The notes: a model not told the origin generated them from the letters alone. Counted from the stretch's first letter, positions 9,518-18,803 are shown. The stretch: 64,000 nucleotides of DNA from Vibrio superstes (GCF_003569005.1 NZ_BCUR01000001.1:749893-813892), one strand, 5' to 3'. A program made the numbers and translations.

Positions 9518-10653
9518 AGGTTGGCTTCTCTTATTTTCATGGGTGCAAGTTTCACAATCACCAGCGTAAGCAATAGGTAGCCCAACATTGGAGTAAGGAT
9601 TGCAAGGGTTTGAACGTTAGGTACGGCATATGAGACTTGGCTTACCTGCGCCTCGATATAATGGCTGATTGGCAACAAACCACGCCAAAACTGAGCGAGA
9701 AAATTCATATCGGTCACAGGAAAGGTGATACCCATAAAGGCAAAGCCAGGGGCAGTAAACGCACCGGCAAAGCTAAGCGCTCTTGCTGCATCATAGGTAA
9801 TAAAGAAGAAGACGCAACCTACCAGCATACAGGCCACAATTGTTACCAGTTGAGCCAATAACAACACCAGATAACTCCCCTGCATCGGCCATTGTAGCCA
9901 AGCATAAAACCAGACTAAAAATCCAACGCCAAGAGCAAGATAGATGGGAATATAACAAGCAAGAGTTTTGGCTAGGTTGGTCATTAATCCATCCTGAACC
10001 CAGCGTTCAATCAAGCCTGTTCGTTTATGCATTGCTAGGGTCAAGATGGTGCCGACCACTATGACTATCTGCCAAATTGCAGGGACAATTGCAGAAACTA
10101 AAAATTGAGCGTAATTGCTGTTGAGATTGAATAGGGGCGTGATTTGAGTACGTACGTTCACGGCTTGGCCCAACGCGCTCTTAAAGGTGGCATCACCAGC
10201 AGCCAATTTTTTGATGGTTTCAATCTGAGCATCAAATGTACCGATAGAACGCAACACTGCAGAATTGATCAGCTTGCCCACCAAGATGTATTGGCTGTTG
10301 TAAAAGACACTAATTTGCGGGGGATTGGAGAGGTAAATGTCTCGGTCAAAATCGCGAGGGATCACCACATAAGCATAGATATCACTACCACTTAATGCCC
10401 TTTTGGCTTGGTGCTCATCTTGAAAGTGAGCACTAACCTGCATGGTATCGCTTGCATCTAGGTATCGCACTAGCTGTTGTGAGATAATGCTCTGTTGATG
10501 GTCAACGATCGCTATAGGGAGAGAGCGTGCAATGCCTTGAGAAAATATCCACCACACGCTAATAGCCACCAGTATGGGTAGCCAAGTGATAGAGGCTAAT
10601 AGCCATTTATCTCGCCACAGTCTTTGCCATTCATCGGCAACAAAACTCAGCAT
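9514..10653 (-). CDS. ABC-2 type permease, first of pair
   Basis: A 379-residue paralogue of its downstream neighbour with the same topology: an N-terminal helix near residues 18-36, an extracytoplasmic domain of ~140 residues containing SQGIARSLPIAIVDHQQS, and a block of C-terminal helices. It starts five bases after the HlyD-type adaptor gene ends, so it belongs to the same transcript. The two permeases plus the adaptor and the TolC-like protein form a tripartite exporter missing its ATPase. The sequence does not tell the substrate. Confidence 0.85.
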   Translation of the reverse strand: MLSFVADEWQRLWRDKWLLASITWLPILVAISVWWIFSQGIARSLPIAIVDHQQSIISQQLVRYLDASDTMQVSAHFQDEHQAKRALSGSDIYAYVVIPRDFDRDIYLSNPPQISVFYNSQYILVGKLINSAVLRSIGTFDAQIETIKKLAAGDATFKSALGQAVNVRTQITPLFNLNSNYAQFLVSAIVPAIWQIVIVVGTILTLAMHKRTGLIERWVQDGLMTNLAKTLACYIPIYLALGVGFLVWFYAWLQWPMQGSYLVLLLAQLVTIVACMLVGCVFFFITYDAARALSFAGAFTAPGFAFMGITFPVTDMNFLAQFWRGLLPISHYIEAQVSQVSYAVPNVQTLAILTPMLGYLLLTLVIVKLAPMKIREANL

Positions 10654-10658
10654 TGCGA

Positions 10659-11639
10659 TTACTCGCTCTCATCCAGTGTCAATACCACGCTCATACCGAT
10701 GCGAAACTGCTCTGGGTTCTCCAAAGGACGAGCTTCTATCTCAAAAGTCCGTAGGTCAAAGCCTTGGCTACTGTCCGTCGCTCTCCAAGTAGCAAAGTCT
10801 CCCATGACCGAGATATGCGCCACTCGAAAGCTCACGTCTTTATCTAATGCTGGCACATAAGCAGTGATCTCAGTTCCCTTCTCAAAATGCTTTAATCTGT
10901 CTTCTCGAACATTGAATACTGCCCAAGAATCTTGGGTATCAATCACAGTCACTACCGGAAAGCCTTGCGGAGCAAGCTCTCCACTGTGAAGCAACACTTG
11001 TGAGACCTCACCATCAAACCAGCTCTCTATCTGAGTATCCGCGACATAAGCCTCCACTTCTGCAACGGCACCAGCGGCCATACGCGCCTTTTCACTGGCC
11101 GCTTTCTTGGTTTCTGAACGCGCACCTTCTTGTGCTAATAGGTACATTTGATAAGCCGCATTTTCAGTGTATTTAGCCGCTTGCCATTGTGTGTAGGTTT
11201 CATCGCGCTTCTGTTCGGCTACAACCCCATCTTGATACAGGCTATCCACTCGACGAAAGGTTTTCTCCATGAGCTCGGCCGCCGCTTTCGCTTTTCGCCA
11301 CTGATCACGGGCTGCCGCAATTTGTTGAACCCGGGCACCGTTTTCTGCTTCTTGAGCGAGTGCACCCGCAGCTTCTTGACCCGCTTTTGCTTGTTCAAGC
11401 TTGGCTTCAATCTCTGGGCTGTAGATAGTAAAGACGAGATCGCCTTTCTTGATAATATCGCCGCTCTTTACGTCTACAGTGTCTATGCGCCCCGGAACCT
11501 TAGACGAGATACTGTATTGCTGTGCCGTCATTTGTCCTTGAATTCTTACAGGCTGAGGCTTATACGCCTCATAAAAGCCGTATCCAACAAGACCTGCTAG
11601 GACAATCGCTACAACAGCGATAGGGGTTTTAGTTGACAT
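10659..11639 (-). CDS. HlyD-family membrane fusion protein
   Basis: A periplasmic adaptor of about 326 residues. One N-terminal membrane helix (IAVVAIVLAGLVGYGFYEAY) is followed by a lipoyl-like half (VPGRIDTVDVKSGDIIKKGD), an alpha-hairpin coiled coil (about residues 75-185, rich in A, E, K, Q), the second lipoyl half (IESWFDGEVSQVLLHSGE) and a beta-barrel domain. The frame is open upstream to 11705, but the ATG at 11639 has AGGAG just before it and gives a clean signal anchor, so I chose it. The gene overlaps the end of the TolC-like gene by 11 bases. It should bridge the ABC-2 permeases and the outer-membrane channel. Confidence 0.88.
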   Translation of the reverse strand: MSTKTPIAVVAIVLAGLVGYGFYEAYKPQPVRIQGQMTAQQYSISSKVPGRIDTVDVKSGDIIKKGDLVFTIYSPEIEAKLEQAKAGQEAAGALAQEAENGARVQQIAAARDQWRKAKAAAELMEKTFRRVDSLYQDGVVAEQKRDETYTQWQAAKYTENAAYQMYLLAQEGARSETKKAASEKARMAAGAVAEVEAYVADTQIESWFDGEVSQVLLHSGELAPQGFPVVTVIDTQDSWAVFNVREDRLKHFEKGTEITAYVPALDKDVSFRVAHISVMGDFATWRATDSSQGFDLRTFEIEARPLENPEQFRIGMSVVLTLDESE

Positions 11640-13050
11640 TGGCTTCTCCTTGAATGCTCGCATTGGTTGATGTTCCTGAGATCGAGCGACTTTCATATTG
11701 GTCAAACGTGTTCATCTTGCCGCTTAGAGCAAGAAGCTTATTGAGAGAGATAAGGTAATTGAATCGAGCAACATGCTGTTGCGTTTGGATACTGGCTAGG
11801 TACAGTTCAGCATCGACAACATCCAGCGAGTTGGACAAACCTTGGCTGAACATCTTCTTACGCAGACGAAGGTTTTCTTCGGCTAACGCTATACTTACCT
11901 GCAATCCCTTAACCTCTTCCATTGACTGCTCAGCCTCAAGGTAGGTTTTTTGCACCAATACAGATAAATCCTGTTTGGCTTGAGCTCTTAAATGGGAGAT
12001 CTGCAGTATCGCACTATGTGCAGCCTCAAGCTGGCCAGAGCGTCCACTGTTTTCCAAGATAGGTACATTGATACCTATGCCCACAAACCAATCCGGTGTC
12101 AGTTGAGCCGCTAAGGTGTCGTCTTCATACAGGCTGTAATCACCGTATAAGTACACATCAGGATAATACTTCCCTTTTTCCACCTTGGTTAAGCCCTTTG
12201 CCTGGCTTTCCTTGGCATCAAGAATGGAAAGACCTGGATAAGAGGTCAGGGTTTCATTAGTAAAAGCACTCAGTGGCGGTAGGTTGTCATTGATAAATAA
12301 ATCACTTGTGGGGGAAACGGTTTGTTGCTGATTTAAGATTTGAGTCAGTGCACTGGTAGCAATCTGCAGGTCGCGCTCGGATTTCCTGCGATCTACGACT
12401 GCCTTGGCCAAAGATGCATCAGCCTGAAGTCGCTCAACTTTGGCAATTTGCCCCTGCTGCTCGAGCTTGGTTGCAAACTCGGCATGTTGCTTGAGCCCAC
12501 TCTCAACAGACACATAGGTTTCAACCACCTGTCTCGACAACACCACGCCAAAATAGTACTTCGCTAGGTCTTCATAGCGTGCTTGTCTATCCATCTCCAA
12601 TTGGGCTCTCGCTTCTTCCGTTTGTGCCTGAGCAATGGATTGAGCCGAAATGATTTTCCCGCCAGTAAAGATGGGCCAAACTGCACGAATGGAAGAGGTA
12701 AATACATCTTTTTCTGCAATTGTGGAGTATGAGTTGGCTAAAAATGGAATGGATACTGGAGGCAAAGCTGTCGGTGTGGTGATACTGTCCGCTAGCTGCT
12801 CGCCACTTAAGGTAACGTCATCATCTAGACGCGTGTAGTTCGCGCTTAGAGTAATAGACGGTAAGCTCAAGCTCTTCTTTGCACTTTCTAGGTTTTGATA
12901 CCTTGCTATGTTCGCTTGACCCGCGGCCAACGAGTTGTTTTGCTGCTGTACCAGTTGCCACGCTTGGGTAAAGGTCACCTCTTGAGCACTGACAGGCAAG
13001 GACAATCCACACACTAACGCAACCGCAATACGTTTAAATTTCAACTTCAC
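11629..13050 (-). CDS. TolC-family outer-membrane efflux protein
   Basis: A 473-residue outer-membrane channel with two OEP repeats: helices rich in Q/A around residues 25-200 and 270-450 (for example VTFTQAWQLVQQQNNSLAAGQANI at its start). The signal peptide ends at SLPVSAQ. An upstream GTG at 13071 is in frame, but the GTG at 13050 has AAGGAAG at the right spacing and yields MKLKFKRIAVALVCGL, a standard signal, so it is preferred. First gene of the operon TolC-like, HlyD, ABC-2, ABC-2. A perfect inverted repeat lies ~30 bases upstream. Confidence 0.87.
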   Translation of the reverse strand: MKLKFKRIAVALVCGLSLPVSAQEVTFTQAWQLVQQQNNSLAAGQANIARYQNLESAKKSLSLPSITLSANYTRLDDDVTLSGEQLADSITTPTALPPVSIPFLANSYSTIAEKDVFTSSIRAVWPIFTGGKIISAQSIAQAQTEEARAQLEMDRQARYEDLAKYYFGVVLSRQVVETYVSVESGLKQHAEFATKLEQQGQIAKVERLQADASLAKAVVDRRKSERDLQIATSALTQILNQQQTVSPTSDLFINDNLPPLSAFTNETLTSYPGLSILDAKESQAKGLTKVEKGKYYPDVYLYGDYSLYEDDTLAAQLTPDWFVGIGINVPILENSGRSGQLEAAHSAILQISHLRAQAKQDLSVLVQKTYLEAEQSMEEVKGLQVSIALAEENLRLRKKMFSQGLSNSLDVVDAELYLASIQTQQHVARFNYLISLNKLLALSGKMNTFDQYESRSISGTSTNASIQGEANVN

Positions 13051-13080
13051 ACTCTTCCTTGTGGCGTTCACACCTCAAAA

Positions 13081-13098
13081 TTAGAGCATATACTCTAA
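13081..13098. promoter_or_regulatory. Inverted repeat TTAGAG-N6-CTCTAA, candidate operator
   Basis: TTAGAGCATATACTCTAA has perfect 6-base arms and an A/T-rich centre, 30 bases upstream of the preferred start of the TolC-like gene. Its place in the leader or promoter of the export operon suggests a repressor site (MarR/TetR-like size). No regulator gene is adjacent, so the binding protein is unknown. Confidence 0.45.
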
Positions 13099-13217
13099 TT
13101 TATCTCAGGTACTAAAACAACGAGACTTACAGATATCTGATAAGTGTAGCTCTATATTGTATAAACTTGCGCCATTAGAAGATGAAAAGGTATATTTTTC
13201 AGACAATTAAGTATGAA

Positions 13218-13233
13218 CTATTCTCCAGAATAG
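13218..13233. repeat. Short perfect inverted repeat CTATTCT-CC-AGAATAG
   Basis: Perfect 7-base arms with a two-base spacer, 35 bases beyond the stop of the beta-barrel gene, nested in a wider imperfect hairpin (TGAACTA near 13214 and TAGTTCA near 13256). No T-run follows, so it is not a standard terminator. It could be an operator or an RNA-stability hairpin. Confidence 0.3.
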
Positions 13234-13266
13234 GGACAGTACATACAAAGGTTCATAGTTCAGATC

Positions 13267-13992
13267 TTAAAAGCTAAAGTAGAAGCCTATTTCGGTATAG
13301 CTTGAGTCTTCAACCGGTTGGTTCGGACGAACACGATATTCACCTTTCGTATATCGGGCATAGGGCGTTATGTAAGGCAAATTTAAGCTAACGGAAACAT
13401 CCACGCTGTCTCTCAAATTATTTTCGTATGGATGGTCGCCCAATAAAAAATCGAAGTTGTAGCTTAGCCCCAAACTGAGCCAATCTATTGGTGAGTAGTC
13501 CACAGCTAACGTATTGTTCCATTCAGTCTGTTGATTCAACTCATAAGCTACTGAACCATCAACCATGCTGGGTAGATCAATATTATGGCTAGGGTTACGA
13601 TATTGAATTGATGTATCCAGATATGTAAAAACCTGATTATTAATGGCTTTTCCTGCCAGAAATCCCACATCATAGATATGAGTCTGATACTTGAGGTTTT
13701 GCTCATTTTCTAGAGTCATCGATAGTTCATCACCAAATCCATAGCGAGCGTAGGTCTCTAGATACCAATTACCTTTGATCACTGAATATGAAGCGCCCAC
13801 TTCTAGGTATTTTTCTGTATCAATATCGATAGAGGCAGAGAACTGATCAGTAAAATCGTAACCCACACGCAACACTCCCAGATAGTCACCATCATACTGA
13901 GAAGCTTGCAGATTAACCTTGATGTCTTCCACTGCACCTAGAGCGCAGGATGAAAAAATAGAACAGAGTAAAGCGGGCCAAAGTAGTTTCAT
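13267..13992 (-). CDS. Exported beta-barrel outer-membrane protein, unknown function
   Basis: A 241-residue protein with a signal peptide (MKLLWPALLCSIFSSCALGA). The remainder is made of alternating polar/aromatic strands typical of a small 10-12 stranded barrel (LGVLRVGYDFTDQFSASIDI, WYLETYARYGFG, VDVSVSLNLPYITPYARY) and ends in an aromatic residue (GFYFSF), as outer-membrane porins do. I do not recognise a named family; OmpL/KdgM-like small barrels are similar in size. It stands alone between the export operon and a lipoprotein gene on the same strand. Function unknown. Confidence 0.65.
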   Translation of the reverse strand: MKLLWPALLCSIFSSCALGAVEDIKVNLQASQYDGDYLGVLRVGYDFTDQFSASIDIDTEKYLEVGASYSVIKGNWYLETYARYGFGDELSMTLENEQNLKYQTHIYDVGFLAGKAINNQVFTYLDTSIQYRNPSHNIDLPSMVDGSVAYELNQQTEWNNTLAVDYSPIDWLSLGLSYNFDFLLGDHPYENNLRDSVDVSVSLNLPYITPYARYTKGEYRVRPNQPVEDSSYTEIGFYFSF

Positions 13993-14014
13993 CTTAGCTC
14001 CATCAAACAGTCAT

Positions 14015-14049
14015 AAAAAAGGCTCCTAGATCACCATCTAAAGAGCCTT
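14015..14049 (-). terminator. Rho-independent terminator of the lipoprotein gene
   Basis: AAGGCTC and GAGCCTT pair across a 17-base loop. On the minus strand the stem is followed by TTTTTTA. It lies between the lipoprotein gene and the downstream barrel gene on the same strand, so the two are likely separate transcripts. Confidence 0.7.
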
Positions 14050-14077
14050 CCCAAGCAAGTTATCGTTTTCTTAAATG

Positions 14078-14731
14078 CTAACCGCTGATGCGATGTGCTT
14101 TTATCTTCATCTTGACTCGTTGAGCTTTGGCTTTAAGTTGCTGCTTATCAATAGAGCTTATTTGCTCAAGGCGATCACCCTCAACCTTGATGAGTTTTCC
14201 GTTGATAATGACGTAGTCATTATTGGCTTCGCCCTCAATGAAGTAAGCGTTATAACCATCAACTTTCACGATCTCTGCAACGACTTTATCTTCACGAATA
14301 TTATCTGGGTCATTTATCGTAATGGTGCCCGTGCCATCAGGCTTCATCTCTACTTCAGCAACGCGATTACCATTGTGGTAGATCCCATATATTTTGGTAC
14401 CATCGCCTTCTGTTCTCTCGAGTTCGCGAACCCAATCCAGCTCAGGGTTATCTTTAGGGATATCACTCTCAAATCCACCATCATTGATAGCGATAGCATC
14501 TTTTGCCGCTTGAATCATGGCTTTCGCTTCATCGATTCTCTCTGTATCACGGATAGGGTTTTCTGTCGGTGGTAAGGGCGCCTCGTTTCCATATTCAGGA
14601 TCGTAACCATAAGCCTCAACCACATCTTGCACCTTATCTTTGGCTTGTTCTGCACGAGTAGGTTCAGATGAAGAACAACCCGTCATCGCTACCGCTGATG
14701 CCAATGTAATTAGAACTAAAATCTTTTTCAT
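14078..14731 (-). CDS. Hypothetical lipoprotein
   Basis: A 217-residue lipoprotein: MKKILVLITLASAVAMTGCSSS gives a lipobox at MTGC. The acidic, soluble domain carries strand-turn repeats in its second half (KIYGIYHNGNRVAEVEMKPDGT, YNAYFIEGEANNDYVIINGKLIKVEGDRLEQI) and a basic C-terminus. The start at 14731 fits GGA upstream; the frame is open to 14806. A charged TRAEQAKDKVQDVVEAYGYDP segment follows the lipid anchor. I do not recognise a family and no partner is implied by the neighbours. Confidence 0.65.
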   Translation of the reverse strand: MKKILVLITLASAVAMTGCSSSEPTRAEQAKDKVQDVVEAYGYDPEYGNEAPLPPTENPIRDTERIDEAKAMIQAAKDAIAINDGGFESDIPKDNPELDWVRELERTEGDGTKIYGIYHNGNRVAEVEMKPDGTGTITINDPDNIREDKVVAEIVKVDGYNAYFIEGEANNDYVIINGKLIKVEGDRLEQISSIDKQQLKAKAQRVKMKIKAHRISG

Positions 14732-14937
14732 ATTCATTTCCAAATGTGTATCTCGATTTGATGAGTACATTCTGCCTAGGACATGAATACAAAAAAATAA
14801 GCTCATTTATAAAACTGAAATTTCCAATATAAATATCAGAACTCAATCCGCATTATTCTTCTGTTTAAGAAAAGAAGATTAGTTTTTGCCCACTCAACTC
14901 TGATAAAGTGGCAAAATAATAACAAGTGGAATAAGAA

Positions 14938-15873
14938 ATGAAGATAGGAATCATTGGCTTAGGTGATATTGCTCAAAAGGCTTATCTCCCCTATATCACT
15001 CAGCTGACCGGTATAGAACTGGTGCTTTGTACTCGTTCAAAGCAAGTGCTAGATGAGCTCGCGCTACAATATCGAATTGAGCTTTGCTGTCGCGATTATC
15101 GCGAACTGCTTGGCTTAGGGGTCGATGCCGTCATGATTCACTCAGCCACTTCCTCACACACACAGATTGCCAAATTCTTCCTAGAGAAAGGCATAGCGAC
15201 CTTTGTTGATAAACCCCTGGCTGACTCCGTTTCTGATGTCGAAATGCTTTATGAGACCGCAGCCAAAAGCAGGGTTCCTCTTTATGTAGGGTTCAATCGC
15301 CGACACATCCCACTGTACAACCAACACATTCCTGAATTGAAGCAACAAAAAGCAGGGGAGCTCAAAGCGTTACATTGGGAGAAGAATAGGTATGATCTGA
15401 CGGGGGATATTCGCACGTTTATCTTTGATGATTTTATTCACCCACTTGATAGCGTTAACCTCAATGCGCAAGCCAATCTCAATGATGTGCATGTAGTTCA
15501 TCAAATGTCAGGCAGTAAGTTGGCGCGAATCGATGTTCAGTGGCAGGTTGGGGAAACCCTATTGCATGCCAGTATGAATCGACAGTTTGGCATTACTCGA
15601 GAAAGAGTGAGTGCCTGCTATCGAAATAAAGCTTATGAGTTCGACTCCTTTTATACAGGAAGATGTTGGCAAGAGAACCAAGAGCGTCACCTCAACCTAA
15701 AAGATTGGACACCAATGCTTGAGAGCAAGGGCTTTCATCCTATGCTCACTGACTGGCTAGAGGTGGTCAATAGCGGGCATTTGGATACACGAATCATTGA
15801 AAGAAACATCGCCTCACATCGTCTAGCCGATGCCCTTTTCGGCTATCTAACAAAACAGTTAACACGAAACTAA
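14938..15873 (+). CDS. Gfo/Idh/MocA-family oxidoreductase (MviM-like)
   Basis: A 311-residue NAD(P)-dependent dehydrogenase. The Rossmann start is MKIGIIGLGDIAQKAYLP, the EKP-type motif appears as VDKPLADS near residue 94, and the GFNRRHIP segment follows. The family reduces or oxidises sugars, inositols or biliverdin; the short, divergent form here resembles the MviM group with no proven substrate. Twelve bases separate it from the diguanylate cyclase gene, so they may share a transcript, though no functional link is evident. Confidence 0.8.
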   Translation: MKIGIIGLGDIAQKAYLPYITQLTGIELVLCTRSKQVLDELALQYRIELCCRDYRELLGLGVDAVMIHSATSSHTQIAKFFLEKGIATFVDKPLADSVSDVEMLYETAAKSRVPLYVGFNRRHIPLYNQHIPELKQQKAGELKALHWEKNRYDLTGDIRTFIFDDFIHPLDSVNLNAQANLNDVHVVHQMSGSKLARIDVQWQVGETLLHASMNRQFGITRERVSACYRNKAYEFDSFYTGRCWQENQERHLNLKDWTPMLESKGFHPMLTDWLEVVNSGHLDTRIIERNIASHRLADALFGYLTKQLTRN

Positions 15874-15885
15874 AGGACTTTATTC

Positions 15886-17154
15886 GTGACTATTAAAACC
15901 AGGCTTAAGCTGCTATTGGGAACCTTGTTCTTTTTCTCTATCGCTAACATTGTCTTTGTCTACTTTCTAGAGTCTCGTAGCGAGAGCAAACTACAATGGG
16001 TAACGCATACCAACCAAGTATTGCAGACCTCTGGCGATTTATTGAATGCAGTATCTGATGCCGAAACAGGCCAACGAGGTTACTTACTCACTGGACAGAG
16101 TTATTACCTCGAACCCTACTTTCGCTCTCGAGATGAAATCAAGTTTATCTGGGAAGAGTTAAAGACCTTAACCTCAGATAATCAAGAGCAACAAATTTTA
16201 CTCGATGAACTGGTCGAAGACATCGACAACAAACTCGAAGAATTAGCTTTTAGTATCGACCTGTATAACGACCAACCCGCCGAGGCATTAAAACTAGTGC
16301 GCTCAAATGTGGGCAAAAAGTTTATGGATAATATTCGTCGTCACCTATTGGTATTCAACAGTGAAGAAAAACGACTGCTAGAGCAACGTAAAGGCGACTA
16401 TCGTGAGGCCCGAGCCTACATCACTATGATGATAGTGATAGAAACCATAGTGATGCTGTTTCTTGCATTCTTTACCATGATTACCATCAATCGTACTTTG
16501 TTTACCCCTTTAACCAAACTACTCGACGCCACACAAAAGATTGAACAAGGTAAACAGCAAGACGTAGTCGATTACCTTCCACGAGATGAAATTGGTTACC
16601 TAATGGGACGTTTTTACAAAATGAGTGAAAGCATCCACCAGCGACATGCCGATCTGCACACCAAAGCCCATACCGACGAACTCACCAGCGTGAATAATCG
16701 TTTTAATCTGTATGCTGACGTAGAAAGTGCGATACAAAACAGCCAGATAGAGGGAACAGTAACTGCAGTGTGTTTTATCGGTATGGATGGATTTAAGAGC
16801 ATAAATGATGAGCTCGGCCACGAGTTTGGGGATATTTTATTGCAAACCGTTGCTAGCAGATTAAAAAGGACCGTACGCACTACTGATGAAGTGTATCGAT
16901 ATGGGGGTGATGAATTTGTGGTTCTACTCCAATCTGTTCGTGCGGAAGAAGAAGTAAGCACTATCGTTAACGCCTTAGTAGATAAAATTCGTCACCCCAT
17001 AACTCACAAAGGTCATCAGTTAAACGTTCGCTTTAGTACCGGCGTTGCCATCTCTCCAAAGGACTCCACCGATGCGATGGTCTTGTTAGATAATGCCGAC
17101 AAGGCTATGTACCGCGCTAAGCAAACAACTAAGGGTACTGTTGAGTTCTACTAA
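15886..17154 (+). CDS. Diguanylate cyclase with CHASE3-type sensor and HAMP
   Basis: A 422-residue membrane enzyme making cyclic di-GMP. A first helix (about 9-29) is followed by a helical periplasmic CHASE3-like domain with the family's VSDAETGQRGYLLTG segment near 60-75, a second helix (about 178-200), a HAMP linker, and a GGDEF domain. The active site is RYGGDEFVVLL near residue 340, so it should be catalytic. An RTTD inhibitory I-site sits five residues before GGDEF, implying product feedback. It starts at a GTG with AAAGGA upstream. A hairpin terminator follows. The ligand is unknown. Confidence 0.9.
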   Translation: MTIKTRLKLLLGTLFFFSIANIVFVYFLESRSESKLQWVTHTNQVLQTSGDLLNAVSDAETGQRGYLLTGQSYYLEPYFRSRDEIKFIWEELKTLTSDNQEQQILLDELVEDIDNKLEELAFSIDLYNDQPAEALKLVRSNVGKKFMDNIRRHLLVFNSEEKRLLEQRKGDYREARAYITMMIVIETIVMLFLAFFTMITINRTLFTPLTKLLDATQKIEQGKQQDVVDYLPRDEIGYLMGRFYKMSESIHQRHADLHTKAHTDELTSVNNRFNLYADVESAIQNSQIEGTVTAVCFIGMDGFKSINDELGHEFGDILLQTVASRLKRTVRTTDEVYRYGGDEFVVLLQSVRAEEEVSTIVNALVDKIRHPITHKGHQLNVRFSTGVAISPKDSTDAMVLLDNADKAMYRAKQTTKGTVEFY

Positions 17155-17160
17155 AACTAT

Positions 17161-17192
17161 GCCTAGGGATACCCTTCTCCCTAGGCTACTTT
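17161..17192 (+). terminator. Hairpin terminator after the diguanylate cyclase
   Basis: GCCTAGGGA pairs with TCCCTAGGC across an 8-base loop, followed by TACTTTTA. The stem is strong and the U-tract imperfect. Confidence 0.6.
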
Positions 17193-17264
17193 TATCATTG
17201 ATCCATATTGACCCGTCTATAGGTATAGGGCTTATTCTCCTGCCATCATGAATAGGAGGACCTA

Positions 17265-18185
17265 GTGTCAACAATAACAAAGCTAAGAACAAAACTTGGG
17301 GCGTTAACCTGCGACCCTACGGCTTCCAATAAGATAGGGATCGGGCTGGCTCTCATCTCCACGCTTCTATTTACTCTGGTGGCTGTGTTGGTCAAACAGC
17401 TCAGTACTAGTATCGATGTATTTCAGATCCTACTTTTTAGGCAGATGATATTCCTAGCCGTCTTATTGCCTGCGATTTACCAGAACATTCATATCATCCT
17501 CAAACCAACCAACATCAAGCTACACAGCTTTCGCATTCTTGGTGCCTTTACGGCTCTTTATCTCGGCTTCATTACTGTGAGCAACATCCCTTTGGCGGAC
17601 GCTACAGCACTTGGCTTTACACAGGTGCTGTTTGTTGCTGTGATCTCTCGAATCTACTTAGCTGAATCCCTCACCACCTCAAGAATAACCACGATTGCTG
17701 TTGGCTTTATAGGTGTGATGCTGGTTGTTCAGCCTGGATTCGATGACTCCCCCTTGCTATATATTGCATTAGGTATGCTCGGGGCTCTTGGCGCTGCAAC
17801 CGCTGTGATATGCGTGAGAAAAGTCGCTCAAGTTGAACCAAAAATAACCTTACTTGCCTACCAAGCCTTCTTTGTTGGCGCCTTTGCTTTTATTCCAAGT
17901 ATGTTCACATGGACTTGGCCTGACCCGCAACAACTGCTGCAATTAGTCGCAGTAGGTTTTCTGTCGTCTATTGCACAATGGGTTGGAATTTCGGCTTACC
18001 GATACGGGCAAGCTAATGTCATCTCCAATGTCGAATACGCTAAAATTATCTATTCATTGCTGCTTGGTTTCTTGATATTTGGTGAGCAACCAAATTCGCT
18101 AGCGATAGTCGGAATGCTAGTTGTCATCAGTAGTAGTGCCGTCCCTCTAATAATAAAAAACAGGAGTCGCGCTCAATCATGCTAA
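17265..18185 (+). CDS. DMT-superfamily transporter (EamA domain)
   Basis: A 306-residue inner-membrane carrier with about ten hydrophobic segments arranged as two EamA repeats (first near residues 22-150, second near 165-300). Motifs include LLFRQMIFLAVLLPAIYQN in repeat one and GMLVVISSSAVPLI at the end. It starts at a GTG with a perfect AGGAGG. Family members export amino acids, metabolites or purines; nothing here fixes the substrate. The end overlaps the MerR gene by seven bases, so the regulator may control this transporter or a related stress response. Confidence 0.85.
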   Translation: MSTITKLRTKLGALTCDPTASNKIGIGLALISTLLFTLVAVLVKQLSTSIDVFQILLFRQMIFLAVLLPAIYQNIHIILKPTNIKLHSFRILGAFTALYLGFITVSNIPLADATALGFTQVLFVAVISRIYLAESLTTSRITTIAVGFIGVMLVVQPGFDDSPLLYIALGMLGALGAATAVICVRKVAQVEPKITLLAYQAFFVGAFAFIPSMFTWTWPDPQQLLQLVAVGFLSSIAQWVGISAYRYGQANVISNVEYAKIIYSLLLGFLIFGEQPNSLAIVGMLVVISSSAVPLIIKNRSRAQSC

Positions 18186-18721
18186 CTGTCACTGGGCTTG
18201 CCAAGCAATGCAATGTCTCTCGAACAACGGTACTGTACTACGAGCGTATGAAGTTGCTGACGCCGGCTCATCGCTCCGAGAATGGTTATCGTTGGTATGG
18301 CGACGAGGAAAAACAACGATTACAAAGTATCTTATCCTATCGGGCTTTCGGGTTGCCTGTATCAGAGATCGCCACTCTTCTTGAAACTAATAATAAATCC
18401 ACTCAGCAACACGCTTTACAAGAACAGTTCAAAGTTATCGAACGCGAGATCGAAGGTTTGAGGCAACAGCAAAAGGCCATCGTCATGCTCCTAGAAGAGC
18501 CTTCATTAATTGAAGATAACCAACTAACCAAAGAGCGCTGGGTGATGATCATGGAACAAGCAGGCTTTGATGAGCAGGATATGCAAAATTGGCATGTCCA
18601 ATTTGAGCAAAGAGAGCCCTCGGCCCATCAGGCGTTCTTGGAATCTTTAAACATCACATCCGAAGAAATCTGCAAGATTAGAAGCGACGCGAAAACAGCC
18701 CTGAACAATAAGCTTAGCTAA
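18179..18721 (+). CDS. MerR-family transcriptional regulator
   Basis: A 180-residue regulator. Winged helix-turn-helix at the N-terminus: TVTGLAKQCNVSRTTVLYYERM, then LLTPAHRSENGYRWY. A dimerising coiled coil follows (about residues 78-110, QEQFKVIEREIEGLRQQQ). The C-terminal ligand region is short and lacks the cysteine pattern of metal sensors, so it is not CueR/ZntR-like. It is translationally coupled to the DMT transporter gene. Two-gene transporter-regulator units often respond to the exported compound. The effector is unknown. Confidence 0.88.
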   Translation: MLTVTGLAKQCNVSRTTVLYYERMKLLTPAHRSENGYRWYGDEEKQRLQSILSYRAFGLPVSEIATLLETNNKSTQQHALQEQFKVIEREIEGLRQQQKAIVMLLEEPSLIEDNQLTKERWVMIMEQAGFDEQDMQNWHVQFEQREPSAHQAFLESLNITSEEICKIRSDAKTALNNKLS

Positions 18722-18740
18722 CCCAATAGGCTAAGAATTT

Positions 18741-18786
18741 TGACTCTTTGGTAAGTTACAACCATCATAAAAAGAGTCACTTTTAT
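18741..18786 (+). terminator. Hairpin terminator after the MerR gene
   Basis: TGACTCTTT and AAAGAGTCA pair across a ~21-base loop, followed by CTTTTATC, between the MerR gene and cti. Confidence 0.55.
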
Positions 18787-18803
18787 CAGGGAAATGATAG
18801 TAA

